A DNA stretch of 64,000 nt from Paulownia fortunei. Its lineage: Eukaryota; Streptophyta; Magnoliopsida; Lamiales; Paulowniaceae. Both the position numbers and the translations under genes were made by a program. Each line of letters begins with the position of its first letter. Position 1 is the stretch's first letter. A model generated the notes under the pieces. That model was not told the DNA's origin and ran no database searches. It worked only from the letters and a program-made list of their open reading frames with translations. The stretch covers positions 17,706,551 through 17,770,550 of the forward strand of contig CM033106.1 in the NCBI GenBank assembly GCA_019321725.1, written 5' to 3'. This document shows, in pieces, positions 48,690 to 60,800 of the stretch.

Positions 48690-51600
48690 TCAAAGAATAT
48701 CTTTTGCTAGCCTCACTGGTTTGTCTTTCAAAAATGCCATATCACTGTTTTGTGTGGTAAGCAGATGATGATCTATATCCTCCTCTTCACTCTCTCCTGT
48801 TACAGATGATGCACCAAAATCGGTTCCATCTTCTGTTTAGGAAAATACAAAATATTACAAGAAGTTAAACAGATAAGATTGAAATATTGAACAATAAGTC
48901 CCTCTAAACACAGAGAAACAACAGTGCAAACAGATAAAATTTTGATTTGACCAAATCATTAGTGCATTTGTCAGAAAAGGGCTACAACGACAAAGTTTGT
49001 TTACATATACACATTGTTGGACCTAAAAAATGAAGCCACTTTGGAAGCCAGAGAAAAAGGCTCAAACAAACTATTTCTTATGTTACTGAAGTAACAAAAA
49101 AAAAATTAAAAAAAAAAATCAGCTCTTTCCTTTAAAGTTATTCAAGAAAAATCAAGGTTTCATGAAGTATCAATACAGTATCAGTATCAGTAAGATTTTA
49201 ATTTGACCAAATCATAAATGGATTTGGTAAAAGAGCTAGACATATTCTCTAGATCTTGTATTTGATCACACTATTGGGACCTATACATCAAAAGCCCTTA
49301 AAAAGCAACAGAAAAAGGATAAGCCAAAGATTTATGGCTACCAATTAACATTTTTTACATTATTCAAAAAAGACACCTTCAGTTCTGCTACTCATAATTA
49401 TCAACAGGAATTTAGAAGGTATCAAAATAATAAAGGGAAGAACAAAAATGAAACACCTCTTAGAGGTGTCATGCTTGTATGACCCACATCCTTCGAGAAG
49501 AATGGAAGATAAATTCCAAGGTTATTTGGTGACTCGTGATAGACAAGCTAATGCAGATGCCAGGATTGTCTATTTCTCCCAAACAACTTTAGTTTCTATT
49601 TTCAATCGCCGATCATGGAAATTAGCATAAGGAAGGTTTCCAAACTTTTTAATCCCGTATTAACAGAAAACGATGAATTGTATGATAAAGCACATATACC
49701 ATATGGTCAATATCTAAAAGAACTTGCCTGAATACATTTCAAGATCAGGAAGATGTGTGACTGAAGTAGCCTGGATACTTTCAGGCAGCAGACAATTACA
49801 AAAAGAACCTGAAATTACAGATAAATAATGTAAGATAGTGAGGAAGATTGGAAATAGTGTAGACCATCAGCACTCAAAATAAAAAATTTATACAATAATC
49901 TCTCTCTCTCTCTCTCTTTAAGGGCATAACAGCTAAATGATTTGTGATTTGCACCATAAAGACTCAGAAGTATTTATTATGTGTTTAATCATATATAATA
50001 CTGATAAATACTAGAATTTAAACCCTGATAAAATATGGGTATCATTTCAATCCTGGATAGGCATCATATTAAACAACTTAGCTCCAAATATTGACATAAG
50101 AAATGCAAGAAAAGATGTTACTCCTCACCTAACCGAGCCAATCGATTCACCCACCCAGGTATAGGTTTTCCAGTGAGACGCAGGCAAACTTCATCAGTGA
50201 AATGATTGCAATTCTTAGAAATCAAATTGTATGTGTCCCCATGATATTTGTTGGAAAGATGCTCCATGAATGAGCGAAATTCTGAACGAGACATGACAGT
50301 GCTTCCCAAAATGATTGTGCGCCTAAAGATAAAACCAGGGCAACTTCTAGGTTCAACCTCAAACACTCCACTGGTGGGGTACTCATGAGCTCCAAAACCA
50401 TATTCCAGGCCATGTGCTATTTCATAAAATTTAGAAAATTGATTACTAAAGGTATAAAAGTTCCTCAGGATGACAAAAACATCAAAGACAAAGGGCCATC
50501 ACGTAAAAGTGACAAAACAAACAGTTCAAGAAAGTGCGTATAGAAAGGCTATGTACCATTTTGAATGAAAAGGATGACAATAGTTCCATTTGGTATGAAG
50601 TGGTTTGCTTTATAATGGATTGTATCCAATAGCAAAAGATTGTTAACCAAATACAGCTACTAAAAATTCCACCCATTTTAGGACTTTTGCTATGGTCACC
50701 AAAGATGGCACCCAGATAATTAATATAAAATGATGAAGGAAATACACAACTACAACATTAACTCAATGCACTACCATTGTGATGTCAGACATGCAATTTC
50801 CAGTATTTAGTAGTTCAGATACAATATACTAGTTGCATAAAACATACACTTAACTCTAAACACATAAAGAACAATTGCAATGGATATAGCTACTTTCATT
50901 TCATAAACTAACTAAAAGAAGCAGTAAATTACCAAGTTAACATAAAGAGAAGGTTTCTGCCAAGTATAAACTAAAGAAATAGTTAATGCAGAGTTCTCCG
51001 AAAATATACCAGAACACCCAGACTAACATAGACATACTGATTGTCATTAGCTCATCACATATAATATCTCCTCACACTTTGTAGTTAAAAATAGGGAGAA
51101 AATAAAGTTTTTATGGGATACAATATGATATGTCTAAGACCAAGGCACCATGAGGATTCACACTGAATGTAGCAATAACTGCCAAAAGGTTTCTGAAGCT
51201 TTAGATGTATAATTAAATCCTTAAAGAAATCTAGTGGAATCGCATGTGAATTTCATGTCAGAGCTATACTATCTCCAACTAAATGGATGATAGAAGAGTT
51301 GATCTTGGGGATTTTGAATGCACGACTCTCACTTAACATGCTTGTCGTGTTATATTATGATCAAAGCGAATAATAAGCATATGAATGATATCCATTCAAA
51401 CAATCTTTTTCCTTCGAATGAGGAAATTAAACTACCAAATTTAAAACAGGCAAAAAAGTGTAAGTCACAAGCCTTAGGGACCACGTGGTCCTACTGTTCA
51501 TACTCAGGTGTACGCAGAAAGCAGAGTCGTGATAGCATTTCCTATGATGATGAGCAGATTTAGAAGACATGTTCGCGTTAATAAAGATAGATAAGATTCA

Positions 51601-54600
51601 TGTTGTTTCTCTTCACAGACCATAAAAAATTGCAGGAAGCAACACCATTGGTAGAACAAATTACAGACTCCAGGGGAATTAGAAGGGAAAATCAAGCAGA
51701 GCATATTTAGAACACCTAAAAAATGCATAGCCAATAGCTTCTTCAAAACATTTTGGAAATTTTTAGCAGAGAAAAAGTCAGATATTGCCTTTTCTAGAAT
51801 ACTAGTACAAAGATTAAGGGAAATAGATGGCCCAAGAACAAACTCTCCTAATGAGCTATGCATATACCTGATGTTAAAAAGTAAGAAAAGAAAATTGTAG
51901 AATTGGGACCAAATCAAGAAAGAGATCCTGAGTTGCGAAGTCAATCAGCTGATGAGTATGAACAACGAATTTCTGGGACACATTTATGGTTCACTGTACA
52001 TCATGGGCACAAGTATGTCACAGGTACAGAAAAATATGTCTACATAATTTCCAGATTTATGTTGAACATACATTCCATTTGTAATCCTACCTTTTTTCTG
52101 AAACAGATGAATACATCTATATATGTTGAACATACATTCCATTCCATTTGCTCAAGGGGTTTCAACCCTTTTTTGTGGGATCAGAGGAAACCATCAACCA
52201 TATATAGACGTATTGTTGAAGATAAGGTAAGATAAGTCGGTGCTTATAGTAAGATGGACTTCAAAGATTACATTTATTTCCAGAAGGTGAAGATGATGGG
52301 ATCGAAGAAGATTCTATCATTGAAGACCAAGGTAGCTGAAGATAGTGCTAAAGCAAGTACGCTATTGGAGTAATACATGGAGTTCCAGCAGATGCAAAAT
52401 AATGGAAAGCATATGCATATAATGAGATCAACTGCAGTGCAAGTGGAGATAATTGCAGATTCACCAGAACCAATACGAGAGTAGAAACTAATTTGCAAAA
52501 GCTGAGGCCAATTGGAAATCTATGCCAACCCAGATCTGATGAGAAAAAGTGTTCTTCAAAATGAGTTGAAGGGGTTGAATAAATTTCATGAGCTCATGAA
52601 CCATTGCCATTTCCTTGGTCTTAGTTTCCAGGGCCTATCTTTTACGTGGACTGCCAAATGGAATGGATGGACAACTAAAGGACATATAGACAAAGGCAAT
52701 GCCAATACTTCAAGGAATATAGTATTCCCTGATGCTCAGACCAGACGTCTCCCAAATACTCAGTCAGACCACCATCCCCATCTTTCATACTCCATTTGTT
52801 AGATACATCACTAACTTATAAACTCTCAGGAATTGAATTATTTTGTTGCGGTCACAAACTTTAATGGACCTTCTAAAACAAACTTGACCTACAGTATGCA
52901 TTAACATAACAGAGTCAGTTAAGCAAGTGAACATGTAAAGAGAGGAACAAGGACTGATTTGGTAATGTTTTGCAGAGGAAACAAGAGAGGTTGCTAGGAT
53001 TAATGGGATTCAAAGTCTCCTCATAGCCTCTGATGTTTATGAAAAATATAGAATTTTTTCCAGTCATCAAAGCCTATATATTCCCTAACCTGGCAGGGAT
53101 CGTGAATGGTTTCTACAGGTCAAAGCTGGATTAGCAAAGAAGTGGGGAAGAGCAATCAATTTTCTTATGGTTCAATGTGGATGTTACATGAACCTATTTG
53201 TGAGCTAATTGACTCCACCCCTGAATTGCAAAGTCTCTGAAATTGCAAATAACATATGCAAATGGAATTTTTCAGATGATTAAGCGCCAATCTGAAAGCG
53301 CATTAAAACAAATAATTCATGGTGTACCTGTTTGTGAGGATACAAACAAGCAGCAGTAATGACACATTAGATTCATATCCGGTCATCATTTCATTTCACA
53401 TCACTCTGACAATAAAGAGAAAGCGATAAAATGGAGTTGGATTGGTCACTTATCTGGGCCCAGAAGCTCAATTTTCTTTTGACTAATCAGACATAATCCG
53501 TTAGTTACTGGAACTATTAGAAAACCAGAACTTAAGTGAAGGAGAAAGTTTTGTCAGTGTGATAGTCCTATGGAGGAGATTTTGCGCACTTTGAGTTTTT
53601 AACAGATCATCCAAAAGCTGAGAGCATCTAAACTTCTGCAGAGGAGATTTTACACACTTCGAATTTTTAACAGATCATCCAAAAACTGAGAGCATGTAAA
53701 ATTCTACAGTGGATCAAAGTTACATCTGCTGTCAAATAGATGTGGAGTAAGTAAAAGTACACATTTACCAAGTCTCTGCTCACCCTTGTGGCTCCAATAT
53801 CTTGGTCTTGCATCTACATGGCATATTTGGAACAGAGATTCACTAGTAGAAATATTCTCTCCTGAAGCTTTACACACAACCAAAATTATCCCTCATGCCA
53901 TGAATCTAGCCTTTCTTGTGAAGCACGTGAGTCAAACTAAACCAAAGACTTCTTGTTTGTTATTTCCTCAAAGTGGGACTAAGGAAATAGAGAAAGCCAC
54001 TTAAGAACTTAAACTCCATCAAGTGCTGTTGGACGGCGAATGGGAGATGACCAAGGCAACAAGCTCAAGGATTTTTTGGGAGTATTGGTTAATGCTGTAA
54101 TCTTTGGCCATTGGGAAGGAAAGAGATGGCATGGAGATGGGAAATCGCAAGGTAATAAAGCTCCAAGCAATCAACGTAAATTAAAACCTAAAAGGAAGTA
54201 CAAAGCAAGTTACATGAAAAAGCTTAAGCAATGAATAATGCTTCAGAACCCTGAATTCACTAGGGCATCCGGATGGTGACTTCAAAGCAAGTTCCACAAG
54301 AAAGCTATGAGCAGTCGACAAAAATTAAAAGCTAATACAAATGCTAACAAGTACTTTCTTAAAAGGAAGTAAGCACAAATTATGTTGATGAAACCCTGAA
54401 ACTTCATTTTTATCAGAACTTTGAATAGATGTGCAGGAGACCACAATCAAAAATCAAGTTATCAACCATTGGTCCATCATATTTGAGATTCTAAAACAAC
54501 TCAGTTCAGATATGGCACAAAGGAATTGGAACCCTTCATAAAGATGCTAAAACTGAAGCATCAAAGAATAAAAGTAACCGTATCAACTTAAAACAGAAAA

Positions 54601-57308
54601 TTAGGAATCAATGTAAAATAGAAAATAGCAGTAATCATTCTAGCTCGTACAACAGAACAACAGTTCCAATACAAGCATTTTTCAAGACTGATGACCACAT
54701 GGTAATTGATGGGAATTAACTGTAATCCCTGCACTAAGAAGCAGCAAATAGTAGAAAATGTAAGATGTTTTCATTAGTATATAAATATCAGGGGCGTATA
54801 ATGCTAGTTTCCTTATCTTTTGGTTTTTTCTAACTGTTGGAATACATATACAAACACATTGGGTATATATGTATCGATCCACATTTGTCAGATCAAGTTC
54901 GCCTACAAGCTTCAGCTTTGAATGAATCACAAATATATCTCCAAGCTCCTTTCCTTTGAATCAATCACGAATATGTACACGTAATACACCTACTAGCTTC
55001 ATGCATTGAAAGAATCACACCTTGATCACGTTTGTGGATTACTACCAGGGTGATTCACACGTTTACACACCTCAAATCCATGAAGTTTTTGGTGAATCTC
55101 CGTGGAAACTTGTAGAGAAATTTCAGGAGAGTCGTAGAGAAAAAAATAAGGAGAATGTGTTTCTTTTGAAAAGAACACATTAATTGCCTCATGCAATTAG
55201 GATAAGGATTTGGTATATATACGTATATATATCTTCCTACACAAGGAAAAATCCCAATCCAATTATAAATCTAATCCTATCCAAATTGTAAATTGAAATC
55301 AACTAAAATATGGATGTCAATCGAGACATAGGTTTGAAACCCGAGCGAATTTCCAACATTAACCTTCCTTGACATCTATTGGAACTAAGCCTTGAGCAAT
55401 AGCTCCCAAGTTGCATTACCAGATGCATCTTAATCTCCAAGCACATAACTCTAGTCATGTGAGATCTAAATTAAACCATTCCTAATCATGAGAAGATTTG
55501 GTGTATCACCTAGTATTGTGCTACACTGGTGGTAACCAATTAGATTAGCAACCGAGGCACAATTCATGCATGTTGATACCAAAAACAAAAAATAAAAAAT
55601 AAATTGTATCACAAAAATTATTACATAAAATATGAAAGATGCAATAAGAGGTACGTGAAAAAATGCCTAAGTCAATTTTGAAGAAATTGATGAAAATAGA
55701 AGTTTCCTTCCATTAGGTATGAGAAATAATTGTATTAAGGTTAAATCCAAAATGAAAAAAAAAAAGTCAAATATTGTAAAAATAAAAACTAGGTTATGTG
55801 AAACTACACGTTGTTAATGATTTATAAGTTAAATCCAAATTCATGGTGTTGGCAAAATAAATGAGGTACTAACTGCAATGTTTATGAGATGGAATTAGTG
55901 ATTTTGTACTAAATAGACGATCAGGCAATAGTGATTTTGTACCTTCAAATAATGGAGAGAAGGCAAGAATTTGAAAAATACCGAACTTTTGAGTTATGGA
56001 CATCATCTTTGCTGTTGCTCGGATCTTATTGAGGGGAAATGTTAATATCAAAAGCTTATAATCTACTTAGATTCCAATCAATCTGGATCTTTTATGGTTT
56101 CCTATGGTCAGATGGCAAATATTTATCATCTATTTACAATAGCAAATTACCACCAAATCTAAAATATTGATATTTAAGGCAGTTTCCAAGGTAGAAGAAG
56201 TTATCCAAGCTATCAAGCTGTAAAATGCTGGATTTAAGGCAGTTTCCAATGCAAAATAGGTTGTCCAAGCTGTAAAATGACGGAGCTTATTAGAGGAAAG
56301 GAATTTGGGGGATGAGAAGTCAAATCCACCGAACGGATGTCTTCATCTAACTGGTTGTAACAGTGACAGACAAAAGAGACCAATTAGGCCCCCTTCAATT
56401 ATATTAGTGTATTAATGGCATATAATGTATGTTGTTTTCTTATAGGTCTACTCTTTAACCTCCCTTAACATCCAATTGGAAAACCAAGATTTGAAGCCTT
56501 GCAAGCAGTTAGCTGCCAAGTCAGAGCAGTAGATGCATCTGAGTCTCCAAGCATTCAACTTTACTCATGCAGAGATATAAATTAAGCCACTCCTAATCCT
56601 GAGAAGAGTTGTGCTATCACCTTATTGCACTAAACTCATTTAACGTCACCAATCAGCCTATTATATATTCAAGTTGTTGTAAAGAAGAAAGTTAAAACAA
56701 TTTCTAGCATTCATTATCCGCAAAACTTATAAGAAACCAAAACATGCAAACCCTTCTAGCGGTGAATATTCCTTCTTTATTGCCCATGTTCAACTCAAAC
56801 TGAAAAAGGAAAGTTCTTAGTATAATTTTAGCTTTACCACCAGATGAATAAATCTTTAGCAAAATGTTACAACCATAGTATTGCATCTCATCAGTATCCA
56901 ATATCCATGAAAAAATTCTGCCACTACTACTTATAGCATAACTACCAGCCAACATGGACAAAAAAGAGAACTCAAAAATCAGCTAAAGAGACACCAACCG
57001 ACAGTCATCAAACGGAGTAGACCAAGTGCCTAATTTACATAGCATTATACAGTAAAAAAGCGAATCTCTACTAGACTCACCCTAATACAAGCAAAATCTA
57101 CATAACAAAGTACTCGATCATTGAACAATAAATAGTCGAAATTACCTTCAATGCCGGAATGATAAATTCCGCATCCAAACCAATAAAGATAGTTGTTAAT
57201 AGGAGTGAGATCATATATATTCAGGTACAGCATCGCCCCACTTTTCTCCGAGTTGCTCTGCTCCGTAGGTGAACTATCTGAGCTGGATGAAACTGGAAAC
57301 AATCGCAT
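48690..57308 (-). CDS. DeSI-like PPPDE cysteine isopeptidase, 4 exons
   Basis: Member of the PPPDE/DeSI family (deSUMOylating or deubiquitinating cysteine isopeptidases of nucleus/cytosol). Exons on the minus strand: 57308-57146, 50416-50129, 49808-49728, 48832-48690; total 224 codons, the normal size for plant DeSI-like proteins. The PPPDE fold covers about residues 26-160: MLYLNIYDLTPINNYLYWFG, catalytic His50 in IYHSGIE, then EYGFGAHEYPTSGVFEVEPR, and catalytic Cys124 in SKNCNHFTDEVC, followed by LTGKPIPGWVNRLARLG. The tail is Ser/Glu-rich (GESEEEDIDHH) and variable. Start: the first ATG giving MRLFPVSSSS, as in homologues; an upstream TTG-initiated extension is not credible. Introns are 6.7 kb, 320 bp and 895 bp; the third uses a GC donor. 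Exact plant substrate is unknown. Confidence 0.95.
49726..49728 (-). other. GC-AG splice donor of DeSI intron 3
   Basis: On the minus strand the exon ends CAG|GCAAGT (exon base 49728, intron 49727 onward). Joining to the acceptor AACAG|AAGATGG (48832) keeps the frame and gives the expected acidic tail. The nearest GT (49723) would shift the frame into unrelated sequence. AG|GCAAGT is the standard form of the minor GC donor class. Confidence 0.85.
49899..49917 (+). repeat. (TC)n microsatellite in DeSI intron 2
   Basis: About 19 bases of TC repeat. Confidence 0.9.
50417..52499 (-). other. DeSI intron 1, gene-proximal part
   Basis: No recognised gene or element in the first 2 kb next to exon 2. 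Weak open frames (51504-51944 minus, 51903-52235 plus) have no family resemblance. A duplicated TATATGTTGAACATACATTCCATT (about 52058 and 52116) is visible. Confidence 0.5.
52500..53380 (+). pseudogene. LINE (L1-type) fragments in DeSI intron 1
   Basis: The plus-strand frame 52512-52802 reads as the end of a LINE apurinic endonuclease: LGLSFQGLSFTWTAKWNG, then ANTSRNIVFPDAQTRRLPNT and SDHHPHL, where active elements have ANTSW..LFPDA..HLPRTHSDH; the final SDH triad region is kept as SDHHP. Further right, 52980-53030 reads EETREVARINGIQSLL, and 53170-53340 has MLHEPICELIDSTPELQSL and ALKQIIHGVPVCED-like phrases of the LINE C-terminal region. The central RT is missing. Orientation is opposite to the host gene. 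Non-functional. Confidence 0.68.
53573..53709 (+). repeat. 68-bp tandem duplication
   Basis: Units 53573-53640 and 53641-53709 (GAGGAGATTTT.C.CACTT.GA.TTTTTAACAGATCATCC..), about 10 differences, within the DeSI intron. Confidence 0.9.
53710..57145 (-). other. DeSI intron 1, promoter-proximal part with diverged repeats
   Basis: Two diverged direct copies of a 200-base block at about 55355-55555 and 56450-56650 share CC(A/C)AGTTG..., GATGCATCT..(T/G)CTCCAAGCA, and CC(A/T)(T/C)TCCTAATC.TGAGAAGA(T/G)TTG. They look like leftovers of one transposon family, not identified. A local duplication at 56170-56230 / 56231-56282 repeats TTTAAGGCAGTTTCCAA and GTAAAATG. Other sequence is unremarkable. Confidence 0.5.
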
Positions 57309-58050
57309 TGTATCTATCACCCCCTCCCTCACCAACAATGCTCCAAACTATATGTATATTAATATTTATATTTATACGTATTTGCTATATCTCCAGAGCT
57401 CAGCATCCAAATAACTCCAAAACCCTGATAAAGAAAAGGAAAATTGGGAAAACAATTAGGTTAGGCCTTGAGCTAAAACACTTGAATTATCAAAAGAAAA
57501 TAGAGAAATACCAGTTTTATGCAACAAAGAAATCAGCTACTTAGGAAAAAAGAGTTCAAGAAATGAAAATACAAAAGAACAGTTAACATCAAAATGATGA
57601 TTAAGCGATTGTATGCCTAGAGCCAATGTATATTATATATACATATGTACACATACCTTCAAGAGAATACATGCAAAAGCGTGTGTATATACATATAAAC
57701 ATATATATGTAGGAAGAGAAAATTTAGAGAGAGAAAGAGAGAAGTTACAGAGGATTTGAAGGGGCAATTCGTAGATGTGATGTCGGAATGATGACAGCTT
57801 CGCATGAGGGAGGGGGAGGGAGGGGGTTGATATCTTTTGGGGAAATAAGGCTATAAGAAATGGCATAACTTGGGGCCCAAATGGAAATTTCGGAATTTTG
57901 GGGGCCATTTCCGTCAAAAAATTTAAGGTATCCAACATGGCATATGGGAGCAAAGCAGTCAACCCGCAGGTATTGGGTCCCATTTTCAAATTGGACCCAC
58001 GAAAATGATGGCTTAAAATTTTTAAGGTGATTTGAGTTAAAAAACAAGTT
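57309..58050 (-). promoter_or_regulatory. Presumed promoter/5' UTR of the DeSI-like gene
   Basis: Upstream of the ATG on the minus strand. Contains a pyrimidine-rich stretch on that strand (57724-57745, plus-strand AGAGAGAGAAAGAGAGAAG) of the Y-patch kind common near plant transcription starts, and TATATA-rich DNA at 57630-57712. I cannot fix the start site. Open frames here (57633-58094) are not supported as genes. Confidence 0.4.
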
Positions 58051-59999
58051 AGAAATGAACATCGATAATGAGGTAAATTTAAATTTAAATTCATTTTATT
58101 TGAAATATATTTTTAAAATTATAGATGAAATTGAAGTGGATGTAGATTTTTTATTTTTAAGATCTTCCTATTTAATTTTGAGTTTATTTTTTGTTTTACT
58201 ATATATGTATTTATGTATTATTTTTTTTCAATATATTTTTAAAAAATCTTTGGGTGTTATTTTTATAAAATATATTTTTTAATATTTTTAAAATTATAAA
58301 ACGAGTCTTACAGGTTGGATTTTAAAAATTTTAACAAAACAGGTTTCAAGTTTTGATAAATCCACACTAAATTCATTCTTATGCCATCTCTAATGAAAGA
58401 AGGAAATGTTTTTTTTTTAGGTGCCTTGATCGTGTTATATTTATACTAGAGACTACTTTCGTCATGAATTAAGGTGGAAAAAGTTTGGATTAGAGCTACA
58501 AAGTAAAAAAAAAAAAAAAAAAACGAGATTTTGTCAAAACAAAAAAAAAAAAAAACATGTTTTGATTTTTAAGAAAAGAAGGTAACAAAAAGCACAGTGC
58601 ATGAATTACCTAAAGAAAATGACACAATAGACATGTTTTGATTTTTTAAAAAAGAAGGTAAAAAGAAGCAAAATGCATGAACTAAAATAAGAAAGTGACA
58701 CAATAGACCTCTTGTGACCGCATATTCATTTTCTCTTATCCTACAATGTTCAATTTTAAGTAATTTTTGGGTCAAGATATTTCTTGAAAAGTTTTAATTT
58801 CAAATAAATGTGACTTTTTATTAATATGTATTTTATATTTTAATATATTTTCTTCTCCCTACTAAAATTTAAGTTATGAATGCATCCTAAAAATCCCTCT
58901 AGAGTTGGCAATTGGCATATACTCCTTGGGATTGTGCACATGCAATGCGGTTGTTTTTATGATCCACTCCAAGCTTATGAGAATAAAACCAATCAACTAA
59001 TCAAATTCGACAAATAATTATTTGAGTAAGCTTTTATCATATGAATGAAAATGCTTTTGAGCATATGAATGAAAATATGGTGAAAATATAAAGTGTGAAT
59101 TCCAAAAGGAAAACGTGGAGATCAATATATTATCAAAGTATTCCATCCCATGTTATTTCAATTTTAAAACATGATCCCTTCAAATTTTGAAAGTATTTTT
59201 TTTTATCCAGAAATTAGTAAATAATGAATAAAATGAAGCATGAGAAGTATTGATGGAGATAAGATTGATTGTCTAAAATTTGAATGAATTTTTAGTGGCT
59301 CACAATATCATAATCTAATAAGTTTTATATATGAGTCTTGCATGATGTACAACGATATTCTCACAAAATTTAAAATACAATTATAAAAGGAGACTTTTCT
59401 ACATTGAGCCCATTGTAATACAACCATTTACAGATAAAGGAAGAATAGTTGATAAAACTATGTAATTTAATGGTACTAGTAACTAACACGTACGTCGCAT
59501 GTGATTTATATGATTCTAGTAAATTAATGATATTATTTAATAATTTATTTGAATAAAATTAAGATATTATAAGATATTTCATAAATTAAAAAATATTAAA
59601 TAAAAATATAATCAATAAAAAATAAAATATTCCAAAGTATTTCATAATTAACTATTGATCGATATGATATTGCAACAAAACAAGATATTTTTTTTCCACT
59701 CATACTTTGTAGGCGACACTTGTTATCTAAAGATTGAAGAAATAATGACAAATTGAAAGAATTTAAATGTTAAGTAAGATAAATAATTAATAATAAAAAA
59801 TTTCCCTTTTACAAACATTAATAAAACTACAATTTAGCTATATTTCTTCTTTAATGACAAATATATGTGGAACTAAGTGAAATGATTAGGGTATAGTATT
59901 AAAAATTAAGTAAAATATAATCTTTAAATGCTAGAATTTTATTCACATTACATAATTGTTAGGTATCAGAACTTTGTACTAGAATGAATCTTGCTTCAA
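58051..59999. other. AT-rich intergenic region with small repeats
   Basis: Poly-A runs at 58506-58522 and 58541-58555, a repeat end ATGCCATCTCTAATG near 58382, and the 76-bp duplication listed next. No gene recognised. Confidence 0.6.
58555..58709 (+). repeat. 76-bp tandem duplication
   Basis: Units 58555-58630 and 58631-58709, both starting ACATGTTTTGATTTTT and ending AA.TGACACAATAG(A/A)C. About 10 differences. Confidence 0.92.
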
Positions 60000-60059
60000 T
60001 GTTATGTTTTCCTAATAAAAATAAACTACTACTTTTCCACCAAAATCCTCTACATTTTT

Positions 60060-60800
60060 TATTATGTCTTTCTATGGTTTATTAACATTTTTAATAGCCA
60101 TCATTTCGTCATTGATGCTTCATCCCATAAAAATACTTGTATTTTACGTAATAGCTCTATAACCCTATTATGCTTAGATACGATGCACTCACTTGATTCA
60201 ATTACATCTGATTGTATTTTGCAGTGAGAACATGTTGTTCTAACCTCTGTCATTATTGCGACAACAACTCTAAATATTGCAATTATAAGTACTATTTGAT
60301 TTTTGGATCTAAAATGAGTTAATGATGCATGGTATAAAAGTCTTTTTCGAATATTTCACCTGACCCATCAATAAAAAAATTCTTACCTTTTTGGATGTAA
60401 TCTAAGATTATTAAAAAAGTTTTATGCTGTACAAAACTCATCTTTAGCTGTACTTTATAATCTTTTAGAGGTATTTCTACTAACAGTTTATCTTGTATCT
60501 CTCTTGAAAAATTATTGTTCATGTTATCTATATCAATAGGAATATTTGAAAGATCATATAAACTAATTCTCTTTTTTTCATGCTCTCCAATATAAAATTC
60601 AGACTTTTCAAAGTTTTGACAACTTGCAGTTCAATTGAGATTTCTAATTCTATTTTGAAATCTTTAGACATTGCTATATATCTCAAACAACTCTCACATC
60701 TGTTGGTATACAATATACACCTTTATTGACTTTATGGTAAATTTTAGATAGGTCGATCAGATATTTCATAGTAAAAGTGCATACAGAGCTAGCAATATCA
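60060..60800 (-). pseudogene. Helitron helicase (Pif1-like) relic
   Basis: Minus strand, broken into several frames. ILDYIQKGKNFFIDGSGEIF (about 60400-60340) corresponds to the helicase Walker A region, normally FFIDGPGGTGKT, with the GTGKT core destroyed. It is followed by LTHFRSKNQIVLIIAI (normally RSKG.IVLATA), a TEVRTTCSHCKIQ stretch in place of GGRTAHSRFKIP, then SECIVSKHNRVIELL and FLWDEASM, the Walker B (normally IIWDEAPM). Upstream the text [13 protein letters not shown] fits the preceding part. Helitrons are rolling-circle transposons; no 5'-TC or CTRR hairpin end was identified. Not functional. Confidence 0.72.

Noticed and set aside
49722..49724. GT donor three bases past the GC donor
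   Set aside because: Using it shifts the reading frame of the last exon away from the conserved acidic tail and PVRLAK end.
57309..57338. N-terminal extension of the DeSI-like protein (starting TTG)
   Set aside because: Needs a non-ATG start; the ATG at 57308 gives the family-typical MRLFP start.
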